NCBI GenBank assembly: GCA_964358855.1
Contig: CAYHQQ010000007.1
Span: forward strand, 1 to 64,000
Source of the DNA: UBA2396 sp038042175
GTDB lineage: Bacteria; Planctomycetota; Phycisphaerae; Phycisphaerales; UBA1924
Direction of reading: 5' to 3'
Length of the DNA stretch: 64,000 nucleotides
In this document: in pieces, positions 44,655-53,494 of the stretch
Numbering within the stretch: position 1 is the first letter of the stretch
How the letters are laid out: the number at the start of each line of letters is the position of its first letter
Notes under the pieces: generated by a model
What the model was told of the DNA's origin: nothing
The model's database searches: none
The model's input: the letters and a program-made list of their open reading frames with translations, nothing else
Made by a program: the position numbers and the translations under genes

Positions 44655-46403
44655 TCAAACTGTTCGGGCCGCGATCAATGTTTCGATGGCCGCTGCAAAG
44701 CGGTGTGCCATTGCAGGAGCGTCGGTGAGAGTCGAGCTTACCAGACGCGTGCGAAGCGTGGAATGCAACGTCGAGAGGCGCGAAGCGCCCGAGGCAAGGG
44801 CCGCGGCAACCTGAAGGAATTCGGCGGGGTCGCGGGCGACGAGCTCGGGCAATCCCGCGGCCTTCAGCAGCGACGCACCGACGCGCCCGGCGTGCGACTG
44901 GCCCAGGAGCGTGACGACGGGGACGCCCATCCACAGGGCTTCGCACGTGGTGGTCGTGCCGTTGTAGGGAATCGTGTCCAGGGCGATATCGACACGCGAG
45001 TACATCGCCAGATGCTCGGCAGTGCCTTTGGTGGGGCCGAGCAACTCCAAGCGCTCGGGCGAGATGCCCCGGGACTCGAACGCCGCGCCAATGCGAGCCC
45101 GCACCGACGGGTCGGCCAGGGCGGCGGACTTCATGAGGAGCCTGGACGCAGGAACGGCCTTGAGCACGCCCGCCCACAGGTCGGCCGTGCGGTGGTTGAA
45201 CTTGGCGAGGACGTTGAAACTGCCGAAGGTGATCTCTCGCGATGTTTCCGCCGCACGATCCGCGGGTTGCGGGGCGTCGTGCGGCGGCTCGTAGCAGAGA
45301 AAGCACGGATCGAGCGGAACAAGCTGCTCGAGCGAGACCGCGGGCGAGTCGGTCGGATCGGTGGTGGTGTCGACGAAGCGGGCGTCGATGGCGGGGAGGC
45401 CGGTGGAGTTGGGGTAGCCGATCCAGGAGACCTGGATGGGGGCCGGGCGCTGAGAAAGGAGGCCAAGGCGCAGGCCTCGGGTGAGGCCGACGAGGTCGAA
45501 GAGCACGTGCGTGCGATCCCGGATGATCTTCGCGGCGGCCTGGTCGTCAGAGAGTTCCAGCAGATCGTGCCATGCATCGGCAAGACCCTTGCACTCCTGC
45601 GTGATCTGGTCGCGTGTGCGTCCCAGGTTGTAGCAGGTGATGTGAAATCGCTTGCGATCGAGGTGACGCAGGATCGGGAGCATGAACCTGGGCACGGGGT
45701 GGTCGTAGAAATCGGCCGAGAGAAAGCCCAGCCGAATGGGCTCCCCCGGCGCCGGCAGCGGCGCGACCGACGGACGCCGGATCTCGCCCAGCGCCTGCGA
45801 AAGGAGCGCGCCGATCGACGCGTGCAGACGCGAAACCTCGACGGGATCCATGTCCGGGTGGTAGTTGGCAAGGTTGGCCAGAAGGATCCGCCAGTTGACG
45901 CGCGTCGGCTGAGCCTTCATGTTGGCGGCGGCGATTTCAACGGCTTCTGACGCTCGTCCCGTGTCGAGCAGGACGCCCGCGAGATTGCTCGCGACCTCCA
46001 GCATGTGCTGGGGAGCGCGGCGAAGGAGCGCTTCGGCCTCGTCGTACCTGTGCTCGCCCGCCCGGATGCGGGCGAGGTTGGCCAAGGGGGCTGGAAGCGA
46101 GGGAGCGATGGCCAGAGCACGCTCGTAGGCGGCCGCAGCGTCTTGCGGTCGATTCAACCGGCGGAGCACATCGCCCATGACGGCGTGGGGACCGGCGGCG
46201 GCGGGGCTCAGCTCGACGCAGCGCGAGGCGAAGTACTCAGCCCGCTCGGGCTGGTTGAGGGCCAACAGAACACCGGCCATCAGGGTCAGGAGGTTCGAAT
46301 CGCTTGGGGCCTGGGTGATGGCCGCCTGCAGGACCCGCTGGGCCTGCACAAACTCGCCGCGGGAGATGTGATCGCGTGCGAGGGCTTCTGGGGCGGGCGG
46401 CAT
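44655..46403 (-). CDS. TPR protein with GT41 (O-GlcNAc transferase-like) domain
   Basis: A 582-residue protein. Residues 1-190 form about five TPR units (AAAAYERALAIAPSLPAPLANLARI, then ASNLAGVLLDTGRASEAVEIAAAN). From about 215 follows the SPINDLY/OGT-like GT41 fold: RLGFLSADFYDHPVPRFMLPIL, IQVSWIGYPNSTGLPAIDARF, FGSFNVLAKFNHRTADLWAGVL, RVDIALDTIPYNGTTTTCEALWMGVPVVTL and HAGRVGASLL. The family transfers sugar, usually GlcNAc or a related sugar, to proteins. No signal peptide is seen. It is convergent with the DUF1080 gene and divergent from the small membrane gene at 46576; the 172-base gap holds no gene. Confidence 0.9.
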   Translation of the reverse strand: MPPAPEALARDHISRGEFVQAQRVLQAAITQAPSDSNLLTLMAGVLLALNQPERAEYFASRCVELSPAAAGPHAVMGDVLRRLNRPQDAAAAYERALAIAPSLPAPLANLARIRAGEHRYDEAEALLRRAPQHMLEVASNLAGVLLDTGRASEAVEIAAANMKAQPTRVNWRILLANLANYHPDMDPVEVSRLHASIGALLSQALGEIRRPSVAPLPAPGEPIRLGFLSADFYDHPVPRFMLPILRHLDRKRFHITCYNLGRTRDQITQECKGLADAWHDLLELSDDQAAAKIIRDRTHVLFDLVGLTRGLRLGLLSQRPAPIQVSWIGYPNSTGLPAIDARFVDTTTDPTDSPAVSLEQLVPLDPCFLCYEPPHDAPQPADRAAETSREITFGSFNVLAKFNHRTADLWAGVLKAVPASRLLMKSAALADPSVRARIGAAFESRGISPERLELLGPTKGTAEHLAMYSRVDIALDTIPYNGTTTTCEALWMGVPVVTLLGQSHAGRVGASLLKAAGLPELVARDPAEFLQVAAALASGASRLSTLHSTLRTRLVSSTLTDAPAMAHRFAAAIETLIAARTV

Positions 46404-46575
46404 CGGCGATTGTTGCCCCGTCGGGGGGGTGAAGTGCCCGCAGCGGCGATCCCATCATTCCGGGTGCCAGGGAGACAGCGAGCATGGGGCCCAAAGGGCA
46501 CTTTCTCTCAAAATCAAGCTGGAAACAGACCTGACAAACCCCATATCGCCGAGCAACACGGCCTACGCTCGCCCG

Positions 46576-46734
46576 ATGCACCCACAGGAGAAAGCCGCGT
46601 TTGTTCGACGACTGACCTATCTCTTGATCGGTCTGGCGATCGGATTCATGCTGCTGGGCGTTCTCAAGATGATGAAGCCAATGCCGCCGGCGAATCAGGT
46701 GAATCTGCCCCAGCCGGCGCCGGAAGCGAAATGA
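46576..46734 (+). CDS. 52-residue single-span membrane protein
   Basis: MHPQEKAAFVRRLTYLLIGLAIGFMLLGVLKMMKPMPPANQVNLPQP-type small protein (first 20 residues end at LIGL). One clear span (YLLIGLAIGFMLLGVLKM), then a Pro-rich outer tail ending APEAK. It lies 6 bases upstream of uvrA on the same strand and is probably co-transcribed with it. No recognised family. Confidence 0.65.
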   Translation: MHPQEKAAFVRRLTYLLIGLAIGFMLLGVLKMMKPMPPANQVNLPQPAPEAK

Positions 46735-46740
46735 GAGACG

Positions 46741-49700
46741 ATGCCACCCGACCCAACCAATCTTGTGCGAAAGCCCGCACGAACGAAAGAAATCGCGATC
46801 GCCACGCCCGAATCCAACCACACACCAGCCGCCGCCACCACCCCCACCACTCCTCAGCGGAGCCCGGAGGCTCGGTTTGTCCGCTCGCCCGACGCGCAGC
46901 GGTTCATCACCGTGCGCGGAGCCCGCGAGCACAACCTCAAGGACATCAGCGTCAGGATCCCGCGCGACCAGCTCGTGGTGATCACGGGCCTCTCCGGGTC
47001 GGGCAAGAGCTCCCTCGCCTTCGACACCATCTTCGCTGAAGGCCAACGCAAGTACATGGAGTCGCTGTCGGCCTACGCCCGCCAGTTCCTCGACCAGCTC
47101 AAAAAGCCCGACGTCGACGAGATCGAGGGCATCCCGCCCACCATCGCCATCGAGCAGCGGACCGCGGGCGGCAGCCCCAGGTCGACGGTCGCGACCACGA
47201 CGGAGATCTACGACTACCTGCGATTGCTCTTCGCACGCTGCGGCACGCCCTACTCGTGGGCCCCGACGAAGCTGAAGAAGGACGGCACGATCCTGGAAAG
47301 GTCGGGCCGTCCCATCAGCGCCACCAGCAGCACGCAGATCATCGACGCGGTGATGGGGATGGGTGGGAAGGATGCCACCAAGCTCCTGGTCATCGCGCCG
47401 GTGGTGCGGGGCAAGAAGGGTTTCCACCGCGAGGTGATGGAGGACCTGCTGGGCCAGGGATGGACGCGGGCGCGGGTCAACGGCGAGCTCGTGGAACTGC
47501 GCGAGGTGCTCAAGGAGCCGGGCGAGAACCCGATGAAGCTCGGACGCTACGAGAAACACACTGTTGAGGCGGTGATCGACCGGTTGGTGCTCGCGGCCGA
47601 CAGTCGCCAAAGGCTCGCCGAGTCGATCGAGTCGGCGCTCAAGCTCGGGCAGGGGTCGGTGGTGGTCGCGGTGGAAGCGGGAACGACCGGGGGCAAGAGC
47701 ACCTGGAAGGACACGACGTTCAGCACCGCCCTCGCGGACCCCGATCATCCCGAGTACGCGCTCGAAGAATTGTCGCCGCGGCTCTTCTCGTTCAACAGCC
47801 CATGGGGTGCCTGCCCATCGTGCAATGGCCTTGGGACGATCCTGGAGATCGACGAGGACCTGGTCGTGCCCGACGACACCGTGGCGATCGGCGACGGAGC
47901 GATCGCGGTGTGGTCCAAGAACGGCCACTGGCGCGGGTGGTTCAACCGCCAGCTCCGCAAGTTCTGCAAGGAATTCGGCACGACGATGGCGACGCCCATC
48001 GGAAAGATGACCACCGATCAGAGGCGGATCCTCCTCCACGGCACGACGCGCAGCGACACGGAAGACTTCAACGCCAGGTGGAAGGGCGTCATCCCCGAGA
48101 CCATGCGCTGGTGGCAATCGACCGAGACGGAGAACGTCAAGGAGTTCCTGAGTCAGTTCCTCTCGCAGAAGGCGTGCCCGGCGTGCCAGGGCGACAGGCT
48201 CAAGATCGAGGCACTGCACGTCTTGATGACCAGCACGCACAAGGCCGAGACGAGCAAAGCGTTCAGCCAGGCGGTGATCGGCAGGCCGAAGAATGACGGG
48301 ACGATGCTCAACATCGCCGAGTTCTCCAGGCTCGACATCAACGACGCCATCGCGTACGCCACCGGCCTTGTGCTCACGAGCGAGCAGAAGACCATCGCCG
48401 AGCCGATCCTCAAGGAGGTCAACAACCGCCTGCGGTTCCTCACCGGCGTCGGGCTCGAGTATCTCTCGCTCGACCGCAAGACCGCCACGCTCTCGGGGGG
48501 CGAGGCCCAGCGCATCCGCCTGGCATCACAGGTGGGCAGCGGGCTGGTCGGGGCGTGCTACGTGCTCGACGAGCCGACCATCGGACTCCACCAGCGGGAC
48601 AACGCCAGGCTCATCGCGACGCTGCGACACCTGGCCGACATCGGCAACTCGGTGCTGGTGGTCGAGCACGATGAGGACATGATCCGGGCGGCCGACCACG
48701 TGCTGGACATCGGCCCCGGGCCTGGCGTGCACGGCGGCAGAGTGGTGGCGCAGGGGACGGTGCCGGAGCTTTGTGCGGCCGTGGGATCGCTCACGGGCGA
48801 TTACCTCTCGGGGCGCAAGTCGATCACGGTGCCCGCCAAGCGCCGGACCCTGAGCGAGAAGAAGGCGATTGTGATCAAGGGGGCGGCCCAGAACAACCTC
48901 AAGGGCATCGACGCGGCGTTCCCCCTGGGCGGGCTCGTGTGCGTGACGGGCGTGAGCGGCTCGGGCAAGTCGACGCTCGTGAACGACATCCTCCTCTCCG
49001 CGGTTCGCAAACACCTGCTCTCCTCGCGCGAGACGCCCGGAGCCCACGCGTCCATCAAGTTCCCCAAGGAGCTCGACCGGGTGATCGAGGTGGACCAGAG
49101 CCCCATCGGCAGGACGCCCAGGAGCAACGCCGCCACGTACACCGGCATCTTCGACGACATCCGCACCGTCTTCACGCAAACCAAGGAGGCGAAGGTGCGC
49201 GGGTACAAGCCCGGGCGGTTCAGCTTCAACGTGTCGGCGGAGAACGGCGGCGGGCGATGCGAGGCGTGCCAGGGCAACGGGCTCAAGAAGATCGAGATGC
49301 ACTTCCTGCCCGACGTCTACGTCGAGTGCGAGGTGTGCAAGGGGCAAAGGTACAACCGCGAGACGCTCGAGGTGCTCTTCCGCGGCAAGACCATCGCCGA
49401 CGTGCTCGACATGACCGTCGAGGTCGGGTGCGGGTTCTTCGAGAACCACCCCAAGATCGTGAAGTTCCTGCGGTGCCTGCGCGACGTGGGGCTCGACTAC
49501 ATCAAGCTCGGACAGCCCAGCACGCAGCTCTCGGGGGGCGAGGCCCAGCGGATCAAGCTCGCGACCGAGCTGGGCAAGGACGCGGGGGCGCTTGGGCGGA
49601 CGGGGCACACCCTGTACGTGCTCGACGAGCCGACGACCGGCCTGCACTTCGAGGACATCAGACGCCTGGTGGAGGTCTTTGACCGGCTGGCCGACGCGGG

Positions 49701-49887
49701 CAACACGCTGATCGTAATCGAGCACAATCTCGACGTGATCAAGCGGGCGGATTGGATCATCGACCTGGGTCCCGAGGGGGGCGACGCAGGAGGGCGAGTC
49801 ATCGCCAAGGGCACGCCCGAGGATGTGGCCAAGGTCGCGGCGAGCCACACGGGGCACTACCTTGGCCCCTTGCTGAAACGCAAGTAA
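46741..49887 (+). CDS. uvrA: excinuclease ABC subunit A
   Basis: A 1048-residue DNA damage-recognition ATPase of nucleotide excision repair. Both ABC modules are complete: Walker A TGLSGSGKSSLAFDT and TGVSGSGKSTLVND, signatures LSGGEAQRIRLA and LSGGEAQRIKLA, and Walker B CYVLDEPTIGLH and LYVLDEPTTGLH. The insertion zinc site is present (ACPSCNGLG, KACPACQGDR), and so is the second one (GGRCEACQGNG, CEVCKGQRY). Two oddities: an N-terminal extension of about 45 residues rich in Thr/Pro/Ala, and loss of the HCP-x-C pair usual after LFARCGTP, which here reads CGTPYSWAPTKLKKDG. ATG 46741 is close behind the small membrane gene. Confidence 0.96.
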   Translation: MPPDPTNLVRKPARTKEIAIATPESNHTPAAATTPTTPQRSPEARFVRSPDAQRFITVRGAREHNLKDISVRIPRDQLVVITGLSGSGKSSLAFDTIFAEGQRKYMESLSAYARQFLDQLKKPDVDEIEGIPPTIAIEQRTAGGSPRSTVATTTEIYDYLRLLFARCGTPYSWAPTKLKKDGTILERSGRPISATSSTQIIDAVMGMGGKDATKLLVIAPVVRGKKGFHREVMEDLLGQGWTRARVNGELVELREVLKEPGENPMKLGRYEKHTVEAVIDRLVLAADSRQRLAESIESALKLGQGSVVVAVEAGTTGGKSTWKDTTFSTALADPDHPEYALEELSPRLFSFNSPWGACPSCNGLGTILEIDEDLVVPDDTVAIGDGAIAVWSKNGHWRGWFNRQLRKFCKEFGTTMATPIGKMTTDQRRILLHGTTRSDTEDFNARWKGVIPETMRWWQSTETENVKEFLSQFLSQKACPACQGDRLKIEALHVLMTSTHKAETSKAFSQAVIGRPKNDGTMLNIAEFSRLDINDAIAYATGLVLTSEQKTIAEPILKEVNNRLRFLTGVGLEYLSLDRKTATLSGGEAQRIRLASQVGSGLVGACYVLDEPTIGLHQRDNARLIATLRHLADIGNSVLVVEHDEDMIRAADHVLDIGPGPGVHGGRVVAQGTVPELCAAVGSLTGDYLSGRKSITVPAKRRTLSEKKAIVIKGAAQNNLKGIDAAFPLGGLVCVTGVSGSGKSTLVNDILLSAVRKHLLSSRETPGAHASIKFPKELDRVIEVDQSPIGRTPRSNAATYTGIFDDIRTVFTQTKEAKVRGYKPGRFSFNVSAENGGGRCEACQGNGLKKIEMHFLPDVYVECEVCKGQRYNRETLEVLFRGKTIADVLDMTVEVGCGFFENHPKIVKFLRCLRDVGLDYIKLGQPSTQLSGGEAQRIKLATELGKDAGALGRTGHTLYVLDEPTTGLHFEDIRRLVEVFDRLADAGNTLIVIEHNLDVIKRADWIIDLGPEGGDAGGRVIAKGTPEDVAKVAASHTGHYLGPLLKRK

Positions 49888-49898
49888 GGCGAAAGGCG

Positions 49899-50170
49899 AA
49901 CGCGAAGGAGCGAAGGGGAGCGGAGGCCGCGGAGAGAGCAAGGAATTGAAGACAGGTTCACGCAGAGGTCGCAGAGAACGCTGAGAAGAGAAGAGGCGGG
50001 AGAAGAGCGAGCGCTTTGAAGAGATTTACCCGCGCTCGCCCACCGTGCACCTGCCTGATCAATCTGACTCTGCTCATCCATTCTGCGTTTTCTGCGTCCT
50101 CTGCGTGAAGTGCCGTTCTCACTTTCTCGATCTCTCCGTCTCACTTCGCTCCCCTTCGCGCCTTCGCGTT
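49899..50170. repeat. large composite inverted repeat after uvrA
   Basis: Outer arms 49899-49920 and 50149-50170 (22 bp, one mismatch, AACGCGAAGG.GCGAAGGGGA type). Inner arms around 49957-49985 (TTCACGCAGAGGTCGCAGAG) and 50083-50112 (CTGCGTCCTCTGCGTGAAG). The right arm runs into the 3' end of the gene at 50119-50715, supplying its last 17 codons. Confidence 0.8.
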
Positions 50171-50715
50171 ACTCCTCTGCCTCCTCCACACTCGGGGCAG
50201 GGGCTCGTCGCAGGTATCGCAACCAGGTCGTAACCGCACCCCACGCAGAGGCCGCGATCGGCGCGGCCTGCGGCCCGCCTGCCGAGTCGCCAGACAAGTG
50301 CGCCGGGAATGGCGAGGATCAGCGGCACAGGCCACGTGATGCACGCGACATTGAGGATGGACTTGGAATCCACGAACCACGCGACTCCCGGAAGCTCGTG
50401 GGCGCCCCACCCGTTGGGATCGAGCATGGGCGGATTGACCCACATCGGGTCGAGGCGCCACCGAAATCTCCAAGGCTCGCCTCGGCGCTTGATGGATTGG
50501 GAACTGAGCATGAAGCTGGCGGTGGGATCGTGGAGGCTCGCGATGGTGAGCACGCCCCCGCCCTGGTAGTCGTCGCCCAGTGAGATGCGAACGCGGTCGC
50601 CGGGCGTGTGCACACTGAGCTTCCACCGCCCCGAGAGCACGATGAGCGTGAGCATCACGCCCCCGAGGGCGAGAAGCAAGCCGCCGATCCAGCTGCGTGC
50701 GTTCTCGAGCGCCAT
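50119..50715 (-). CDS. membrane protein with C-terminal zinc ribbon
   Basis: A 198-residue protein with one N-terminal span (WIGGLLLALGGVMLTLIVLSG), an outer part of about 80 residues, a second span (VACITWPVPLILAIPGALVW) and a cytoplasmic zinc ribbon CVGCGYDLVAIPATSPCPECG. This CGYDL...CPECG ribbon recurs in planctomycete membrane proteins of unknown role. The last residues (GVTRRREGERSETERSRK) are encoded inside the right arm of a large intergenic inverted repeat, so the original stop has probably been lost or moved. Confidence 0.75.
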   Translation of the reverse strand: MALENARSWIGGLLLALGGVMLTLIVLSGRWKLSVHTPGDRVRISLGDDYQGGGVLTIASLHDPTASFMLSSQSIKRRGEPWRFRWRLDPMWVNPPMLDPNGWGAHELPGVAWFVDSKSILNVACITWPVPLILAIPGALVWRLGRRAAGRADRGLCVGCGYDLVAIPATSPCPECGGGRGVTRRREGERSETERSRK

Positions 50716-50774
50716 GCCGATAGTCTAAGGGCTCTGATGGAATCGGCGAGCCCGGGGCCGCGCCCAAGAACAAA

Positions 50775-50796
50775 GCGAGCGCCGTGGGGCGCTCGC
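50775..50796 (-). terminator. rho-independent terminator after pseudopilin 1
   Basis: Arms GCGAGCGCC (50775-50783) and GGCGCTCGC (50788-50796), loop of four, then TTTGTTC on the minus strand, 29 bases after the stop at 50825. Confidence 0.85.
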
Positions 50797-50824
50797 TTGG
50801 GGTGTCGTGGGGGCACGAGAGGTC

Positions 50825-51706
50825 TCAGGGGAGCGACAGATCCTCGAAGACCAGCGAGTAGCGCTCGTTCTTGTAGGCTTCGGCGTTGGCGCCGGGAGTC
50901 AGGGCGACGTAGGCGGCGTGCCCGTCGAAGAAGGCGATGTTGCCCTTGTTGTTGTCGCCGTAGCCGTTCTTGAGAACGTAGTTCTGGTTGGTGCTGTTGC
51001 AAACCAGGTCGGGATACTCGTCGTACGCCCAGCAGAAGCGGGACGGGATGAATCCTTCGGCGAGCTGCAGACGCTTGAGGCCGAATCGCATGTCGCCCAG
51101 GAAGCTGCCGGTGCGGCCTGTGACCTGCTCCCACCACTTGGCGGCCCACTGGTAGCTGGTGCCCTCGTCGTTGTAGCAGGAGACCGCCGGACCGGCGCCC
51201 AGGCCCACGCCGTTGGGGCCCGGCCAGTTCTGCTGGTGGCCGACCAAGTCGCTGGGGTCACGGAACATCTTCATCTCGGTGTTGGCGCGGACGGGATCGG
51301 TCGCGGCGGTGCGGGTGGCCGATCGAACATTGATGAACGCGGGGTAGATGTACTGGTTGAGCTGGCGATCGGCGGGTTGCAGGTCGTAGATGCCGCCGCC
51401 GACGTGGTTGTACCACCACCCGTCGTTGTACTTGCCCCAGGAACTCCAGGTGCACCAGCCGCGGACATCGGCGGGATTCCCGGGAATCGCGCCCGGCGCA
51501 CCGACCCAGGTGATGGGTGAGTAGCCCTTGTTCTCGTTGCGATACATCTCGCTGGCGTTGCCAATGCCACGGAGATTCGCCAGGCTGATGGCCATCTGGG
51601 CCGCCTTGCGCGCTTTGCCCAGGGCGGGCAGGAGCAGGGAGATCAGCAGTGCGATGATGGCAATGACCACGAGAAGTTCGATCAGCGTGAACGCCCGCTT
51701 CTTCAT
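50825..51706 (-). CDS. H-x9-DG-type prepilin-like protein, copy 1
   Basis: A 293-residue protein with the prepilin signal MKKRAFTLIELLVVIAIIALLI, so it is cut before Phe and assembled at the inner membrane. Then LANLRGIGNASEMYRNENKGYSPI, FRDPSDLVGHQQNWPG and, near the end, NKGNIAFFDGHAAYV, the variable DG part of this family. ATG 51706 has GGAGAA upstream. It shares about 80% of residues by eye with the next gene, including the ending NERYSLVFEDLSLP. It belongs to the large family of planctomycete pseudopilins with unknown roles. Confidence 0.88.
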   Translation of the reverse strand: MKKRAFTLIELLVVIAIIALLISLLLPALGKARKAAQMAISLANLRGIGNASEMYRNENKGYSPITWVGAPGAIPGNPADVRGWCTWSSWGKYNDGWWYNHVGGGIYDLQPADRQLNQYIYPAFINVRSATRTAATDPVRANTEMKMFRDPSDLVGHQQNWPGPNGVGLGAGPAVSCYNDEGTSYQWAAKWWEQVTGRTGSFLGDMRFGLKRLQLAEGFIPSRFCWAYDEYPDLVCNSTNQNYVLKNGYGDNNKGNIAFFDGHAAYVALTPGANAEAYKNERYSLVFEDLSLP

Positions 51707-51790
51707 CTTGATTCTCCATGCCGCACAACCCGAGTGGGAGGCGGCCCCAGGACCAATCGCCGGAACCAGGACCCGGCGGACCAACCAGAT
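51707..51790 (-). promoter_or_regulatory. structured 5' leader of pseudopilin 1
   Basis: About 83 transcribed bases that align with 52871-52955 of the paralogue. Candidate stems: CGCCGG/CCGGCG (51758-51763 with 51773-51778) and GCCGC/GCGGC (51720-51724 with 51741-51745), the latter enclosing CCCGAGTGGG. Confidence 0.5.
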
Positions 51791-51795
51791 GCCTC

Positions 51796-51824
51796 ATTAG
51801 ACCCGTAACGCCCGGGCGTGTCAA
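51796..51824 (-). promoter_or_regulatory. sigma-70-type promoter of pseudopilin 1
   Basis: TTGACA (51824-51819), 17-base spacer, TCTAAT (51801-51796) on the minus strand. The identical boxes and spacing occur upstream of the paralogue. Confidence 0.85.
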
Positions 51825-51927
51825 CCGAAGATTCGCGTGCGATGTGGAAAACCACGGCCCTGGGCAGGTCCGGCGCTCCAGATTCGCACTCGGTTAGGCC
51901 CGGTCTCGTCGGGGGCGCAAGGAACCG

Positions 51928-51950
51928 GCGAGCGCCTCAGAGGCGCTCGC
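51928..51950 (-). terminator. terminator hairpin after pseudopilin 2
   Basis: Arms GCGAGCGCCT (51928-51937) and AGGCGCTCGC (51941-51950), three-base loop. The downstream T-tract is weak (TTCCTT). Stem sequence is nearly the same as in the terminator of copy 1. Confidence 0.7.
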
Positions 51951-51979
51951 CAGTGTTTGGTGCAAGCTGTGGGACGTGA

Positions 51980-52870
51980 TTACGGCAGCGCCAGATCCTC
52001 GAAAACGAGCGAGTAGCGTTCGTTCTTGTACGCTTCGGGGCTGGCGCCGGGGGTGAGCTCGACATACGACGCGTGCCCGTCAAAGAAGGCGATGTTGCCC
52101 TTGTTCTTGTCGCCGTACCCGTTCTTGAGCACGTAGTTGGGGTTGCTGTTGTTGCAGACCATGTCGGGATACTCGTCGTAGGCCCAGCAGAAGCGCGACG
52201 GAATGAACCCCTCGGCGAGCTGGAGCCGCTTGAGGCCAAACCTCATGTCGCCCAGGAAGCTCCCGGTGCGACCGGTGACCTGCTCCCACCACTTGGCGGC
52301 CCACTGATAGCTGGTGCCCACGTCGTTGTAGCAGGAGATCGCCGGGCCCGCGCCAAGGCCCACGCCGTTGGCGTTGGGCCAGTTCTGCTGGTGGCCGATG
52401 ATGTCGCTGGGATCGCGGAACGACTTCATCTCGGTGTTCGCACGGGCGCCGTCGGCCGCGGGAACGCGCCCGGTCTGACGCGTGCCAATGAGGGCGGGGT
52501 AGACGTACTGGTTCAATGGACGATCGACGGGGTAGAGGTCGAAAATGCCGCCGTTTCGGGAGTACCAGTTGCCCCCGTTGGTCGTGTCGCAGAATTTGCC
52601 CCAGGCGCTCCAGGTCGCCCATCCCGCGACGTTGGCGGGGTTGCCCTGGGGGTTGCCGGCGGTGCCGATCCACATGATGGGCGAGAATCCCTTGTTCTCG
52701 TTGCGATACATCTCGCTGGCGTTGCCGATGCCGCGAAGGTTCGCCAGGCTGATGGCCATCTGGGCCGCCTTGCGTGCTTTGCCCAGGGCGGGCAACAGCA
52801 GCGAGATCAAGAGCGCGATGATCGCGATGACAACCAGCAGTTCGATCAGGGTGAACGCCCGCTTCCTCAT
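51980..52870 (-). CDS. H-x9-DG-type prepilin-like protein, copy 2
   Basis: A 296-residue paralogue of the previous gene with start MRKRAFTLIELLVVIAIIALLI at ATG 52870, GGAGAA upstream. Core motifs are the same (ASEMYRNENKGFSPI, GHQQNWPNANGVGLGAG, YEQ-like KWWEQVTGRTGSFLGDM, NKGNIAFFDGHASYV). The two genes have separate promoters and terminators, so they are two complete duplicated transcription units rather than an operon. Differences concentrate in residues 55-125. Confidence 0.88.
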   Translation of the reverse strand: MRKRAFTLIELLVVIAIIALLISLLLPALGKARKAAQMAISLANLRGIGNASEMYRNENKGFSPIMWIGTAGNPQGNPANVAGWATWSAWGKFCDTTNGGNWYSRNGGIFDLYPVDRPLNQYVYPALIGTRQTGRVPAADGARANTEMKSFRDPSDIIGHQQNWPNANGVGLGAGPAISCYNDVGTSYQWAAKWWEQVTGRTGSFLGDMRFGLKRLQLAEGFIPSRFCWAYDEYPDMVCNNSNPNYVLKNGYGDKNKGNIAFFDGHASYVELTPGASPEAYKNERYSLVFEDLALP

Positions 52871-52955
52871 GATGATTCTCCGGGCCGCTGAACCCGAGTG
52901 GGGAACGGCCTATTGACCAGTCGCCGGTACGAGAAGTCGGCGAACGAACCAGATG
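52871..52955 (-). promoter_or_regulatory. structured 5' leader of pseudopilin 2
   Basis: Aligns with 51707-51790. Stems CGCCGG/TCGGCG (52922-52927 with 52937-52942) and GGCCG/CGGCC (52883-52887 with 52906-52910) keep pairing although bases differ from copy 1. Confidence 0.5.
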
Positions 52956-52960
52956 ATCCA

Positions 52961-52989
52961 ATTAGACCATCGGCAAGGGAATGTGTCAA
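52961..52989 (-). promoter_or_regulatory. sigma-70-type promoter of pseudopilin 2
   Basis: TTGACA (52989-52984), 17-base spacer, TCTAAT (52966-52961). Spacer sequence differs from copy 1, so the boxes are conserved by selection or recent duplication. Confidence 0.85.
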
Positions 52990-53132
52990 CTGGATATTGA
53001 GGCCCCTTGTGGAAAGCGAGCAGGCCGAGGTTTGTAGTTTGTTCGTATTTGGTGGATGACGTGAACGCGAGGGTGCAAGCGGCCCGGTCGCGGTGCGTTT
53101 GGCCTACAGTTGTGCAACGACAGGAGGTCGCC

Positions 53133-53438
53133 ATGCTCACGCTCGCGTTTATCGAAGGTTTGCTCAGCCCAATGCACTGGATCATCATCCTGGTGGTCGC
53201 GCTGCTGCTCTTTGGAAGCCGTCTGCCCGATGTGGCCCGCAGCATGGGCAAGTCGGTGGTGGAGTTCAAGAAGGGTCTCAAGGGGGTCGAGGACGACGCC
53301 GAGGACGCGGCGTCCAAGCCTTCGGGCAGGCCGTCGGAACTGCCGCGGTCGGACGCGGCCTACCGGGCCCCCCTGGGCGCGGCGGGCGAGGATCGCCGCG
53401 TGAGCCGAGCCGACGTCGAGCAGTCGTCGCAGCAGTAA
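53133..53438 (+). CDS. tatA: Sec-independent translocase protein TatA/E
   Basis: A 101-residue TatA. It has a short N-terminal span (SPMHWIIILVVALLLFGS), the FGxxxLP-like hinge FGSRLPDVAR, an amphipathic helix SMGKSVVEFKKGLKGVEDDAE and a polar tail. TatA oligomers form the passage for folded proteins with twin-arginine signals, such as the Gfo/Idh protein in this window. ATG 53133 follows AGGAGG with ideal spacing. tatB/tatC are not adjacent. Confidence 0.92.
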   Translation: MLTLAFIEGLLSPMHWIIILVVALLLFGSRLPDVARSMGKSVVEFKKGLKGVEDDAEDAASKPSGRPSELPRSDAAYRAPLGAAGEDRRVSRADVEQSSQQ

Positions 53439-53494
53439 TCGACCCGTCCCTGAGCGAGCGTACACATCGCCCCAAGTCCCCGTATGCTCTGGGC

